Below are positions 54,891-62,964 of a stretch of 64,000 nucleotides of DNA, one piece after another (the stretch's first letter is position 1; each line of letters opens with the position of its first letter). The DNA comes from a virus. The notes beneath the pieces were generated by a model that had not been told where the DNA came from, did not search any database, and saw only the letters and a list, made by a program, of their open reading frames with translations. Location: positions 1 through 64,000 of the IMG/VR virus record IMGVR_UViG_3300033388_006651; one strand, written 5' to 3'. The translations under genes were made by a program, and so were the position numbers.

Positions 54891-55918
54891 TGGCGAAGAA
54901 GCCGCCCAAGCTGAGTCTCGGAGATCGGGTTCTTGGAATGACGCCCCGCAAGAAGCGGGATCTCCTTGCTGGGTGCAATGAAGCTGGCAAGCAGTGGTTT
55001 CATCCGGACGATCACGTCTTCATGAAGACGTTCTGTCGTCTCTGCAAGAACGCAGACTGCATCCGTGCCAAGGGAGCCATCAGCCCTTGGCACACCCGCA
55101 TGGCGGAACAGGTGGACTACCTGCTCAACGATCCGGCGTTTTCCGACATCACGAGCGAAGCCCATCGGGATCTGGCCAACCAGGCGTTCAACGACATCGG
55201 CCACAAGATGCAGCGCCTGGAGATCGCCAAGCAACGCCAGGACTGGGAAATCCCGGAAGGCCCCACCGATGGTTTCGACAAGGTGGCTGCACCGGACACG
55301 ACGGACCAGTTCGATGAGGCCGCCAAGGAGCTCGCCCGAGCTCGGGGCAAGAAAGAGCCTGATCTTCCGCGTCCTCAAGGGGAGGATGCTCCGGCGCATT
55401 TCCAGGTCGATGAGGACGACGACGATCCGTACGAGTACGACACGGACTACCCGAGTTCGGATGGGAGTCGCACGTACCACGTCACGCTCGACAAGGGCGG
55501 TCACTGGGCCTGTGAATGCAACGGCTACAAGCACCGCAAGAAGTGCAAGCACATCGATACCGTCGCCCAGTGGTACCGGGAGCAACTTGAGCGTGATGAT
55601 GACGACGATGATGATGACGACGACGGCTCTTCAGGAGGGCCCACAGGAGGTGCACCGGCGCAACTTGAAGCACCCCGACCTGCTGCCCCGGAGCCACGAC
55701 CTGAACCGCCGCCTCGAGACCCCAGGCTTCCTGCAGAGCCGCGTCCTTTCAACACACCGATGCCGCAAGGTGGCGTGATGGTCGGGCGTGAGGACATGCC
55801 ACCTGACCAGGGGCAGCAGCGTACGAGTGCTCCGCAGAAAGATCCTTGGGCAATTCCCACGCAGAAGGTTGTGGAACCCGGCGCGAGAGTTACCTTGAAG
55901 AGCAAGAAGAAGCCATGA
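54890..55918 (+). CDS. SWIM-type zinc-finger protein
   Basis: This 342-residue protein starts overlapping the previous stop (TGATG). The N-terminal part has Cys and His residues (CRLCKNADC). Residues about 203-220 read HWACECNGYKHRKKCKHIDT, the SWIM pattern Cys-x-Cys-xn-Cys-x-His. An uninterrupted ten-Asp run follows, encoded by alternating GAT and GAC, and then a Pro-rich tail ending KSKKKP. SWIM fingers bind DNA or protein in recombination and chromatin proteins. Its role in this phage is unknown; a replication or recombination accessory is likely from location. Confidence 0.65.
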   Translation: MAKKPPKLSLGDRVLGMTPRKKRDLLAGCNEAGKQWFHPDDHVFMKTFCRLCKNADCIRAKGAISPWHTRMAEQVDYLLNDPAFSDITSEAHRDLANQAFNDIGHKMQRLEIAKQRQDWEIPEGPTDGFDKVAAPDTTDQFDEAAKELARARGKKEPDLPRPQGEDAPAHFQVDEDDDDPYEYDTDYPSSDGSRTYHVTLDKGGHWACECNGYKHRKKCKHIDTVAQWYREQLERDDDDDDDDDDGSSGGPTGGAPAQLEAPRPAAPEPRPEPPPRDPRLPAEPRPFNTPMPQGGVMVGREDMPPDQGQQRTSAPQKDPWAIPTQKVVEPGARVTLKSKKKP

Positions 55919-56994
55919 GTGACGAAAAAGCGTTCCTTGATGCGGTGCTGCGATTCGGCCATGAGTTCCTGGACAAGAATCCCGGGCTCATTGATTTGAT
56001 TGAAACGGCTCGAGCCGGTGCGCTGGACCCCAAGGAGGTCATCAAGGAGGTGTGGCGTGCGGCGGCCGAGAACCAGGAGTTCCAAGACAGCGTGCAGAAA
56101 GCTCTGTCGGAAGCCTTCGGAGTCCAGGATTCGACAGCACTGGCCAAGCTACCCGAGCGCGAGAAGATGCTCGAACGGTGGGGATTCTCGGATGAGGATT
56201 TGGTCTTCCAGCCCTTCGAGAATCGACCTGACTACAAGATGCTCCATCCGCTGTTGATGGGGATGATCGTCGAACTCATCCAGTTCGATGGCGACATTCC
56301 TGAGCTGCGTACCGGCCCTCTTCCAGAAGGCGGCTCCCCGGCAGTTCCCGTCAAAACAATGGCCCGCAACCCGGTGGTGATCGGCGCCATGCTGCGGCGA
56401 GCCAGTGAAGAAGTTACTCTCGAACTCGGCGCAGCCAAAATCGAACAAGACCAGAAGGTTGCGGCCCTCATCCAAGCACTTCCCGAAGGCGACCCTGCGG
56501 TTTCTGGGCTTGTGCGTCAGGAGACTGAGCGAGGGCTTGCGGTGCCGGGGTACCGCCCCGGGCAGAAGGCGCAGATGCGAGAAGTGGAAGCCCCCACCGG
56601 ATCCCAGCTTGCGCGTATGCCTTTCAAGGAGAAGCAAGAGCTGGCCCACAAGGCGCTGACCAGTACGCAGGGTCGGCGCTCGGCCGTGCCGGTGATTACA
56701 GAGATGATGGCTGCGGCTTTGGGCCCGATGGTCCAAAAGCTGGAGATCGTGGCTCGTAACGCTAACGATCCGTTCGCCGAGGCGGAATGGGCGGTGCAGA
56801 TCGACGGAGGCGTCTCCGAACGCAATCCGAATTTCAACTTCATCGACACTGCGGCCCAGTCGCTGACCAACAAACTGCGTCGGGAACTCGGGGCCCAAGA
56901 TGCTTGGGGTGATGAGTACGAATTGGTGGTCGCTCCCATCAATACGGTTGACGACCGTCGCGTTGGCTGGCGGGCTGCTTTGTACGCTTCGTGA
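55915..56994 (+). CDS. Hypothetical protein, 359 residues
   Basis: It starts by overlapping the previous stop. It is predicted to be helical and acidic in the first 90 residues, with LKLPEREKMLERWGFS-type helices and then PVKTMARNPVVIGAMLRRASEEV. The C-terminus is beta rich and ends VGWRAALYAS. No zinc cluster, P-loop or membrane segment was found. It ends within a TCGTGAAAAG junction motif. It belongs to the polymerase-linked operon. Confidence 0.45.
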   Translation: MSDEKAFLDAVLRFGHEFLDKNPGLIDLIETARAGALDPKEVIKEVWRAAAENQEFQDSVQKALSEAFGVQDSTALAKLPEREKMLERWGFSDEDLVFQPFENRPDYKMLHPLLMGMIVELIQFDGDIPELRTGPLPEGGSPAVPVKTMARNPVVIGAMLRRASEEVTLELGAAKIEQDQKVAALIQALPEGDPAVSGLVRQETERGLAVPGYRPGQKAQMREVEAPTGSQLARMPFKEKQELAHKALTSTQGRRSAVPVITEMMAAALGPMVQKLEIVARNANDPFAEAEWAVQIDGGVSERNPNFNFIDTAAQSLTNKLRRELGAQDAWGDEYELVVAPINTVDDRRVGWRAALYAS

Positions 56995-56998
56995 AAAG
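56989..56998 (+). promoter_or_regulatory. TCGTGAAAAG junction motif
   Basis: This copy spans the stop of the upstream gene. A GCGTAAAAAGGAGG segment follows (57013-57026), so the next gene has a strong ribosome site and may have its own promoter. Confidence 0.4.
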
Positions 56999-57030
56999 GG
57001 CGCTCAGGCTTTTGCGTAAAAAGGAGGAAG

Positions 57031-57405
57031 ATGGTGGTCACCGTGTCCAGTCATATCTCCGCAGTTCGCGCAGCCGTGGAGCACGCACGTCAAAGTGGGA
57101 GCTGGATCGTCATTGTGGCGCCGTCCGGAGGGCCCGAGACGACGCTCCAGGAGACCCTCACAGCCGTCCGGCCGCCTGACGCCGCCATGGGGGGCCGAAC
57201 CCTCCTGATACCTGGTGGCGGGCGTGTGACGGTCACAGGAGGGTCTTGTGATGTGGCCGGGGAGGGTTACTTCATGATGACCCTGGGCTACGACACCAAA
57301 TTGACCCCCAGGGAAGAGATCGCTCTCCATGGTTGGCGTCAGAATGCCGCCGGGATGGTTACGATGGGTGCACAGCCAGGTGAGCTGAGGATCATACGAA
57401 AATGA
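57031..57405 (+). CDS. Hypothetical protein, 124 residues
   Basis: A perfect AAGGAGG precedes the ATG, the strongest ribosome site in this region. The protein contains VRAAVEHARQSGSWIVIVAPSGG and TLLIPGGGRVTVTGGSCDVAG. The alternating hydrophobic pattern suggests an alpha/beta fold. No recognised motif or zinc cluster was found. It overlaps the next gene by 4 nt. Strong translation suggests that it is needed in quantity. Confidence 0.5.
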   Translation: MVVTVSSHISAVRAAVEHARQSGSWIVIVAPSGGPETTLQETLTAVRPPDAAMGGRTLLIPGGGRVTVTGGSCDVAGEGYFMMTLGYDTKLTPREEIALHGWRQNAAGMVTMGAQPGELRIIRK

Positions 57406-57845
57406 GACAGCTTTGGATTTTTCGCGTATCGGGAGGGGAGCCTTTTCAACTTCAAGTGACGGGCAACCCGTCCATGAATTACGACGGGCGCCCCAATGCG
57501 CTCCTTCGGACATTGTGCACGCGCGAGCAAGCGATGACGCTGGAGGCTGAGATCCGGGCGAAGGGTTGCACGGTCGAAGCGAGTTGCCCCGATGAGAGCC
57601 CCGCGCAAACAGAGAAGCGCAAGAACATCATGCACGTCCTCGGGGGCGAGATCACGTTCCCCTCTGTCAAGTGCGCCGAGTGTGCGTGGTTCGATCCAGC
57701 GATTCCGAGTTTGTGCGGTGCTGGTTTCTCGAGCATCGCTGACCGCAAGGGTTGGGACGACGACGCCATGAAGGGCGTGATGGAGAGCGAGAAATACGCG
57801 GACGACTTCGCCAGTTGCCCTATCCGGGACGACCAGATGCAATGA
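57402..57845 (+). CDS. Hypothetical protein with Cys cluster
   Basis: This 147-residue protein starts in a 4-nt overlap. The N-terminal half contains LWIFRVSGGEPFQLQVTG. The C-terminal half carries CAECAWFDPAIPSLCG then SCPIRD, four Cys that may bind a metal. This resembles small phage proteins with a C-x2-C-xn-C pattern but no family is certain. It is located in a run of small coupled genes between the polymerase and methyltransferase. Confidence 0.45.
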   Translation: MRQLWIFRVSGGEPFQLQVTGNPSMNYDGRPNALLRTLCTREQAMTLEAEIRAKGCTVEASCPDESPAQTEKRKNIMHVLGGEITFPSVKCAECAWFDPAIPSLCGAGFSSIADRKGWDDDAMKGVMESEKYADDFASCPIRDDQMQ

Positions 57846-58099
57846 AAGCGAAAACGGAAGAAGACAGGATTTTGGACGCCCGTGAGAGCGCGTTCATGTG
57901 GGGCGCCACGGCGCTGGCGACCGTGCTGGTTGTGCTCGGGGTCATCGGTGCCCAGTACGACAAACCGTGGTGCACGATGGACCTTGCGGAGGTTCCTCGT
58001 GGGATGGAGCTTTTTGCCCTGGCAGTGTGTGCTCTCGGGTACAAAGGGTCCCGGTGGTTTGGCGTGAACCGGTTTGACCCGAAGCGGAAAAAGAAATGA
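57842..58099 (+). CDS. Small membrane protein, 85 residues
   Basis: It starts in a 4-nt overlap (ATGA). Two membrane segments are visible, ATALATVLVVLGVIGA and ELFALAVCALGYKG, and both termini are charged. The C-terminus is basic (FDPKRKKK). The positive end and two spans suit an inner-membrane hairpin. It could be a small envelope modifier or holin-like protein, but no lysis genes are adjacent. The next gene starts in a 4-nt overlap. Confidence 0.5.
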   Translation: MKAKTEEDRILDARESAFMWGATALATVLVVLGVIGAQYDKPWCTMDLAEVPRGMELFALAVCALGYKGSRWFGVNRFDPKRKKK

Positions 58100-58728
58100 G
58101 CGACGACGAAAAAGAGAAACGGAGCCCCCAACTCGAAGTTCGCGATGGCGGCATGCCCCCACGCGCCGAAGTCCAGAAGCTCCTCAAGGGGACTTTCCTT
58201 GATGTCTATGGCGAGAACTATATGGGCAGCGGGCTCGGGTTCTCTGATTGGATGCGCACGATGGACATCCTTCGTTACGAGCGCTGGTACGGGAACCAGG
58301 CCCGTGACGAGAAGAGGCGCCGGATGAAGTACCTGGTCGCCCTGTGCGCTGAGCAGGAGCGCTTGGTCGAAGCTGATATCACCGCCACGGGGTTGTCCGA
58401 GTCGGTGATCGAGTGCCTCGTCGAGGGTGACTGGAACAGCGTGAAAAGCTGGACCACTGCGCTCAAGTTCGAGGACGAGAACCAGTCCTGGCGCGAAGAG
58501 ATGCAGAAGCGGTTCGCCAAGTTCGTGGAGATCGCCGAGGAAGCCTACGAGACGCGCCCGAGGGCCTTCTGCCCTGTGTGCCGGCGCCCCACTCCGAAAG
58601 AGAACATCGGCTCGTTCAAGGACGGCCGTCACGAATGTCCGTGGTGCGCCATCATCCACGATGACGACGGCGAAGCCATCGAGAAGAGCAAAGCCCATCT
58701 GAGCCCCGTGGAGGATACCAATGAGTGA
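58096..58728 (+). CDS. Protein with C-terminal zinc ribbon
   Basis: This 210-residue protein has central helices (RYERWYGNQARDEKRRRMKYLVALC, WREEMQKRFAKFVEIAEEAYE) and near the end a zinc ribbon, CPVCRRPTP then CPWCAIIHDD. The last 25 residues are acidic. It may bind nucleic acid through the ribbon. No named family was recognised. It overlaps both the previous and the next gene, consistent with a coupled operon. Confidence 0.5.
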   Translation: MSDDEKEKRSPQLEVRDGGMPPRAEVQKLLKGTFLDVYGENYMGSGLGFSDWMRTMDILRYERWYGNQARDEKRRRMKYLVALCAEQERLVEADITATGLSESVIECLVEGDWNSVKSWTTALKFEDENQSWREEMQKRFAKFVEIAEEAYETRPRAFCPVCRRPTPKENIGSFKDGRHECPWCAIIHDDDGEAIEKSKAHLSPVEDTNE

Positions 58729-59113
58729 CATGTTACCCCTGGGCACCGTGCTCGATCATCCGTGCCCTGAGTGCGGGAGCACGATGGTGCTCCGCAAAAG
58801 CAAGTACGGGGTCTTCTACGGCTGCTCGGAGTTCCCAAAGTGCAAAGCTGCACACGGGGCCCACAAGAGTTCCGGCAAGCCCCTGGGCACGCCGGCCAAC
58901 AAGAAGACCAAGCAGGCCCGGATGCGTGCTCACGCGTCCTTCGACACGCTGTGGAAGGACAAGCACATGGACCGAAGCGCCGCGTACGTGTGGATGCAGG
59001 AGGCCATGGAGATGACCGAGGACGAAGCCCACATCGGCAAGTTCAGCGAAGAGCACTGCGACCAGCTCGAGATGCTGGTCAATGATTATCTCGAAGAGCA
59101 GGACGATAAATAG
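58721..59113 (+). CDS. Topoisomerase-type zinc-finger protein
   Basis: This 130-residue protein has a zinc finger CPECGSTMVLRKSKYGVFYGC, then C-terminal Cys (SEFPKCKA), matching the small topoisomerase I C-terminal Cys4 finger. The following region, HASFDTLWKD and RSAAYVWMQEAM, then HIGKF, resembles the DUF3268-like phage zinc-finger protein. It could assist DNA topology or protein contact. No topoisomerase catalytic domain is present. Start overlaps the previous gene by 8 nt. Confidence 0.7.
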   Translation: MSDMLPLGTVLDHPCPECGSTMVLRKSKYGVFYGCSEFPKCKAAHGAHKSSGKPLGTPANKKTKQARMRAHASFDTLWKDKHMDRSAAYVWMQEAMEMTEDEAHIGKFSEEHCDQLEMLVNDYLEEQDDK

Positions 59114-59115
59114 CC

Positions 59116-59367
59116 ATGGCTGATGCACCCAAAAAAAAACTCGCCGACCTTTGGAACGACTACGCGACCAAAGTGCTCCCTGCAAATGCTATCCCGGTCC
59201 AGGTGATCCAGTTGAGGAGGGCGTTCTACGCTGGGGCCTATGCCACCCTCACCGAACTGGTGAGTCAGGTTGGGGATGAAGAAGATGCGAACTTCGACAT
59301 GCTGGGCGGGTTCTTTCAAGAAGCCGAAGAGTTCTTCGTTTCCCAGATCAAAGGCGCTTCGGCTTAG
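59116..59367 (+). CDS. Small conserved-looking phage protein
   Basis: This 83-residue protein follows 2 nt after the zinc-finger gene. It contains VIQLRRAFYAGAYATLTELVSQ, a phrase often seen in short phage proteins with unknown role, and an acidic C-terminal half. It has no Cys cluster or membrane span. It lies just before a methyltransferase gene, with only 5 nt between them. Confidence 0.5.
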   Translation: MADAPKKKLADLWNDYATKVLPANAIPVQVIQLRRAFYAGAYATLTELVSQVGDEEDANFDMLGGFFQEAEEFFVSQIKGASA

Positions 59368-59372
59368 TTTTC

Positions 59373-60212
59373 ATGGCCCAGAAGATGTGGCTGGTCCCGG
59401 CCCTCGACGGGCTCATAGATTTGAACGACGACTCGGTTGACCTCATTGTCACCGATCCGCCGTACGACACGCTCGAGAAATGGCGCAACATGGGGACGAC
59501 GACCCGGCTCAAGAAGTCGAAGCAGTCGAGCAACGAGTGGTTCCCGACGTTGACTTTTGCCGAGCTCGAGAAGGTCTTCGTCGAGTGTTTCCGGGTCCTC
59601 AAGAAGGGCACGCACATGTACATCCTGTGCGACGAGGAGACGGGTGACGCGCTCAAGCCCATCCTCAAGGCGATTGGGTTTGACATGCGCAAGAGCCTGA
59701 TCTGGCACAAGGTCGGCAAACGTATCGGGGTCGATGTGGACTGCCCTCGCTGTGGCGAGTACGAGATGGACGACCACACACCCGGGACACCCGGCATGGG
59801 TTACCCGTACCGCAGCCAGTGGGAGATGGTGCTGCTCGCCCAGAAGGGCAAGCGCAAGCCTCCCGAGAACCGATCAGTCCGCAACGTGTTGACCGTGCCG
59901 TGGATCAAGCGTAAAGGCGCTTACCCCACCCAGAAGCCTCATGAACTTGCTCAAACTTTCATAACTCAGAGTAGCTCACCAGGAGATTTGGTGTTGGATC
60001 CCTTCGCGGGATCCTGTTCGACTGGTTACGCGGCTTTTTTGGAAGGCCGGGATTTTTTGGGATTCGACATCAGTGAAAAAGCCGTTAAGTTTGCCCGGGA
60101 GTGGCAATCCTCGTGGCTCAAGATTGAGGCTGAAAACATCCCAGAATCCCCTGGGACCCCGTCTATCCTGGATCTGTTTGGAGCGCCCGAAGAATCCGCT
60201 GACGACACATAG
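59373..60212 (+). CDS. DNA methyltransferase, DPPY type
   Basis: This 279-residue protein has catalytic motif IV VTDPPYD near residue 28, a CPRCGEYEM half-cluster near 128, SQWEMVLLAQKG, TQKPHEL and the SAM motif DPFAGSCSTGYAA near 205. That is the beta-class arrangement of adenine-N6 (or cytosine-N4) methyltransferases. It is the third methyltransferase locus in the window, and unlike the fragmented one it is intact. It probably modifies phage DNA against restriction. Its last 50 nt overlap the end of the reverse homing-endonuclease gene. Confidence 0.9.
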   Translation: MAQKMWLVPALDGLIDLNDDSVDLIVTDPPYDTLEKWRNMGTTTRLKKSKQSSNEWFPTLTFAELEKVFVECFRVLKKGTHMYILCDEETGDALKPILKAIGFDMRKSLIWHKVGKRIGVDVDCPRCGEYEMDDHTPGTPGMGYPYRSQWEMVLLAQKGKRKPPENRSVRNVLTVPWIKRKGAYPTQKPHELAQTFITQSSSPGDLVLDPFAGSCSTGYAAFLEGRDFLGFDISEKAVKFAREWQSSWLKIEAENIPESPGTPSILDLFGAPEESADDT

Positions 60213-61059
60213 TCGAGTCTTTTTTCATTTCGGATTCCCACACGCGTACCGTAGTGAACCCGCACGCGGTCATGTAGGCGTCCTGTGCTTTGTCCCAGTT
60301 GCGTTGGCGTTGTTGCCGAGCGCTGGGATTCGGGTAGCGAACCGGATTTGCGTGCCAGTAGTCGCCGTCGAATTCAATGACCAGGGTTTGTCCGGGAACC
60401 CAAGCATCTACGGTGAACCGCCCATTCACGGTATGCTGAGGCTTGTATGAGATCCCGAGATCCTTGAGCATCGTGTAGCAGCGACGTTCAAAATTGTTCG
60501 GCTGACGTTTTTGTTGCTCTGCGTTCATCCGGCGCAGCATAGCGATCCGCTCCGGGTCCCGATCACGGCATTGGAGGGAGCAGTATTTCCGGTTGGAGTG
60601 CGTGGCAGCGGAAGGGGAACACCAAAAGGTCTGTTTACAGATTTTGCAGGTGTACGAAATTTTGTTGCGGCTCTGCCATCGGTCGTGACATGTGGTGGAA
60701 CAAAAGCGGGCAGTTTTTCGAGATTGCGGGACGACAAACTTCGAATTGCATTGTCCGCAGTTTTTTGTGATCTGGTCTTTTCGGTTTTTGAGTGCACATG
60801 AGAGTGTGCAAAACCGACTGCTGTTTCCGCGCCCTGCGGGGATTTCATAGGAGGTTCGGCAACCTTCACATGTCCTTTGTTCTGGTGGTCGTTTTGGACG
60901 GGGTTGACGAGGGCGACGTTGGGTTGGGATCCCCAGTTGGCGCCGCCATCGCATAACCGTGGTCCCAGAGACTCCGAAATGTGTTCCTAAGTCCGTATCC
61001 GAATTGCATTCGTACCTTTCACGCAAGAGCGCTTCGGAGGGCCGCGAGGCTTTGTGCAC
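60163..61059 (-). CDS. Homing endonuclease of the Vsr-like (EDxHD) type with N-terminal HTH
   Basis: In this 298-residue protein an N-terminal helix-turn-helix (TDLGTHFGVSGTTVMRWRRQ) precedes three Cys clusters (CEGC, CGQC, CKIC). The nuclease part reads FTVDAWVPGQTLVIEFDGDYWHANP then QRQRNWDKAQDAYMTACGF and VRVWESE, the same fold as the 41454-42251 protein. It starts at GTG 61059, within CGTGCACAAAG, a box similar to the ligase promoter. It lies antisense between methyltransferase and 61116 genes. Related to selfish DNA endonucleases. Confidence 0.8.
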   Translation of the reverse strand: MHKASRPSEALLRERYECNSDTDLGTHFGVSGTTVMRWRRQLGIPTQRRPRQPRPKRPPEQRTCEGCRTSYEIPAGRGNSSRFCTLSCALKNRKDQITKNCGQCNSKFVVPQSRKTARFCSTTCHDRWQSRNKISYTCKICKQTFWCSPSAATHSNRKYCSLQCRDRDPERIAMLRRMNAEQQKRQPNNFERRCYTMLKDLGISYKPQHTVNGRFTVDAWVPGQTLVIEFDGDYWHANPVRYPNPSARQQRQRNWDKAQDAYMTACGFTTVRVWESEMKKDSTMCRQRILRALQTDPG

Positions 61060-61115
61060 GAAGTTATCTTACCTGGATATGCTCTGATCGGTAGCTCGCC
61101 TATCGTTCCTTCCAA

Positions 61116-61730
61116 GTGAGGATGCAAAGCGTCACTGCCACTCCTGACTTTGTCCCCCATGAAGCGTGGGACCAGTTCGCATGGCTCGTGCCCCACGAGA
61201 CGGGCAAGGAGCCGTGGTTCTACAGGGCGTTCCGGAACAAGCGCCCCAACACGCGGCGTCTTCCTTCGGACCCGAACTTCATGAAGACGGTGGACCCGGA
61301 ACTGCAGCCGCTCGTCGGTTGGCTGCATTCGCGTGGAGTAACCACGGGACCTTCGTGTTCGGGACACGACATCAACAAGCGCGGGTTCCACGAGATCTAC
61401 GCCGGGCTCGAACGCGACGCCACCAAAATCAAGACGGCTGGTCTGACGCTGCAAGATCCGGAGAACGGTCGCGACTACGTGATGCAGGACAACAACTACC
61501 AGCTCCCCTGGGGCTCGTTCGATTCGTTCCGCAAGGTGGCCAACCAGCATCAGCCGGTTGGGTGGCTCCCGTTCTACACGACCGATCTGCGGGCAGGGCT
61601 TGCGTTGGGCACTGGGCCTGGGTTCGAGATCAAAGAGACGGCTCCCGACATGTACGGGATTCGGACGACGGGCGAGAATCCTGACGCATGGCGTCTGGCA
61701 TCGGACGTATTGCATCGCGCCCTTTCGTGA
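61116..61730 (+). CDS. Hypothetical protein, 204 residues
   Basis: It starts at GTG 61116, with ATG 61122 as an alternative. It contains HEAWDQFAWLVPHETGKEPWFYRAF, VGWLHSRGVTTGPSCSGHDIN, and DAWRLASDVLHRALS at the end. One isolated CSGH is the only Cys-containing motif. No family was recognised. It follows the reverse homing gene and ends inside a TCGTGAAAAG junction. Confidence 0.5.
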   Translation: MRMQSVTATPDFVPHEAWDQFAWLVPHETGKEPWFYRAFRNKRPNTRRLPSDPNFMKTVDPELQPLVGWLHSRGVTTGPSCSGHDINKRGFHEIYAGLERDATKIKTAGLTLQDPENGRDYVMQDNNYQLPWGSFDSFRKVANQHQPVGWLPFYTTDLRAGLALGTGPGFEIKETAPDMYGIRTTGENPDAWRLASDVLHRALS

Positions 61731-61734
61731 AAAG
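61725..61734 (+). promoter_or_regulatory. TCGTGAAAAG junction motif
   Basis: This copy spans the stop of the upstream gene. A TAATAT hexamer (61744-61749) follows before ATG 61755, so a promoter may lie here. Confidence 0.4.
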
Positions 61735-61754
61735 TCGTTTCGGTAATATGTTGG

Positions 61755-62435
61755 ATGGCTGAAAAGCCCCAACTGGCGCTCCCAGGGATAGTGCCGCCCA
61801 TCGAGCTCCTGTACGAGGACGATGAGGTCATCGAGTTCGTCGAGCACGTTTACGGGGGCGTGGACATGTTCAACATGCCCGCAACGCACTACGGTAAAAC
61901 CGGTCGAAATTGCATCCACTGCAAGGTCATCTTCCTTAAAGCTGGGAAGCCCGAGGCGAAAGTAGGGACCCTCGAGAGCCTCTGGATTTACGAAGATAAT
62001 GCTGGAAAACCCATCCGCTCCAATATCGCGCTATCCTGTCCGGGACCGGGGTGTACGTTGACCGGGGAAGCACTAGAGCGAGCACGCCACAACAAGCAGG
62101 AAATCCGGCACACGAACGAGCAAGTTCACCGGGTCGAGAAGCAGCAGTACGCTCTGGCCGCGGCGATGGAAGGTCGCATCACTCAGCTCGAGCAGGAGAA
62201 CAAGGCACTCAAGGAGCAGGTCGGTCAGGTCACTCAGCTCGACATGAAGGAGTTGGCCGCACACCTTTTCGCGTTGGCCGAGCAAGCCAAGGAGCAAAAG
62301 GCGCTCGAGTCCGTGGAGAGCAAGGGCCGCGTGGTCCAGATCCCGAAGGAGCTTGCCGAGATCATCGACGTGGTGGGGATCCCGGTCGAGGCCGAAATCA
62401 TCGAAAAGGAAGAGGACGATGCTGAACCTGAATGA
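61755..62435 (+). CDS. Coiled-coil protein with Cys pair
   Basis: This 226-residue protein contains the N-terminal VYGGVDMFN, then CIHCKVIF and SCPGPGC, four Cys that could bind zinc. Residues about 108-155 form a likely coiled coil (VEKQQYALAAAMEGRITQLEQ, KALKEQVGQVTQL). The C-terminus is Glu rich. It may scaffold or regulate another protein. No family was recognised. It overlaps the next gene by 17 nt. Confidence 0.5.
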   Translation: MAEKPQLALPGIVPPIELLYEDDEVIEFVEHVYGGVDMFNMPATHYGKTGRNCIHCKVIFLKAGKPEAKVGTLESLWIYEDNAGKPIRSNIALSCPGPGCTLTGEALERARHNKQEIRHTNEQVHRVEKQQYALAAAMEGRITQLEQENKALKEQVGQVTQLDMKELAAHLFALAEQAKEQKALESVESKGRVVQIPKELAEIIDVVGIPVEAEIIEKEEDDAEPE

Positions 62436-62964
62436 CACCCCGGATACCGTCCTCGACCTGTGCGAAGGCGAGGCGTCTTTCTTGACGGCCCCGGTGAACA
62501 ACCGGTTCGACGCGTACCGGGAGTACGAAGTGCTGTGGAAGTATCCGCACCGCTTTGGGGGCTACCGTCGGGGGCTGTGGGAGAAGCTCAGGGACTACAT
62601 CGACACGGGGGTGCGGTGGGGCAACGTCCACGATCTGTTCCAAGCCATGACTTTCCTTGGAGGCGACTGGGTTCCCTTTGACATGCCTGCTGCCAAAAAG
62701 ACGTGGGGATGGTCTCGTCCGGACGGCACCGATCGTCAGAGCGTGCTGATCGACATGGTCAAAGAGGGATGGCACGGCACCCGCCAGGACTTTCGCCGGA
62801 ACTGGCACGAGGAAGGTCCCTTGCGCCCTCTGATCGAAACACCAGAGGGACGCAAGGAGATCGCACGCATGTTGACGACAGGCGATCACTGTCTTGAGTT
62901 CAAGGATGGCGAGTTCGTTCCCGCCATCCTCCGACACCTGGGTTACCAGAGCTCGCTGAGGTGA
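62419..62964 (+). CDS. Hypothetical protein, 181 residues
   Basis: It starts inside the preceding gene (17-nt overlap). It contains FDAYREYEVLWKYPHRFGGYRRGLW, GNVHDLFQAMTFLGGDW and REEGPLRPL-like segments. It is Trp/Arg rich, with no Cys cluster or membrane span. Its end overlaps by 22 nt, tail to tail, with the release-factor gene on the other strand. Function unknown. Confidence 0.45.
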   Translation: MLNLNDTPDTVLDLCEGEASFLTAPVNNRFDAYREYEVLWKYPHRFGGYRRGLWEKLRDYIDTGVRWGNVHDLFQAMTFLGGDWVPFDMPAAKKTWGWSRPDGTDRQSVLIDMVKEGWHGTRQDFRRNWHEEGPLRPLIETPEGRKEIARMLTTGDHCLEFKDGEFVPAILRHLGYQSSLR

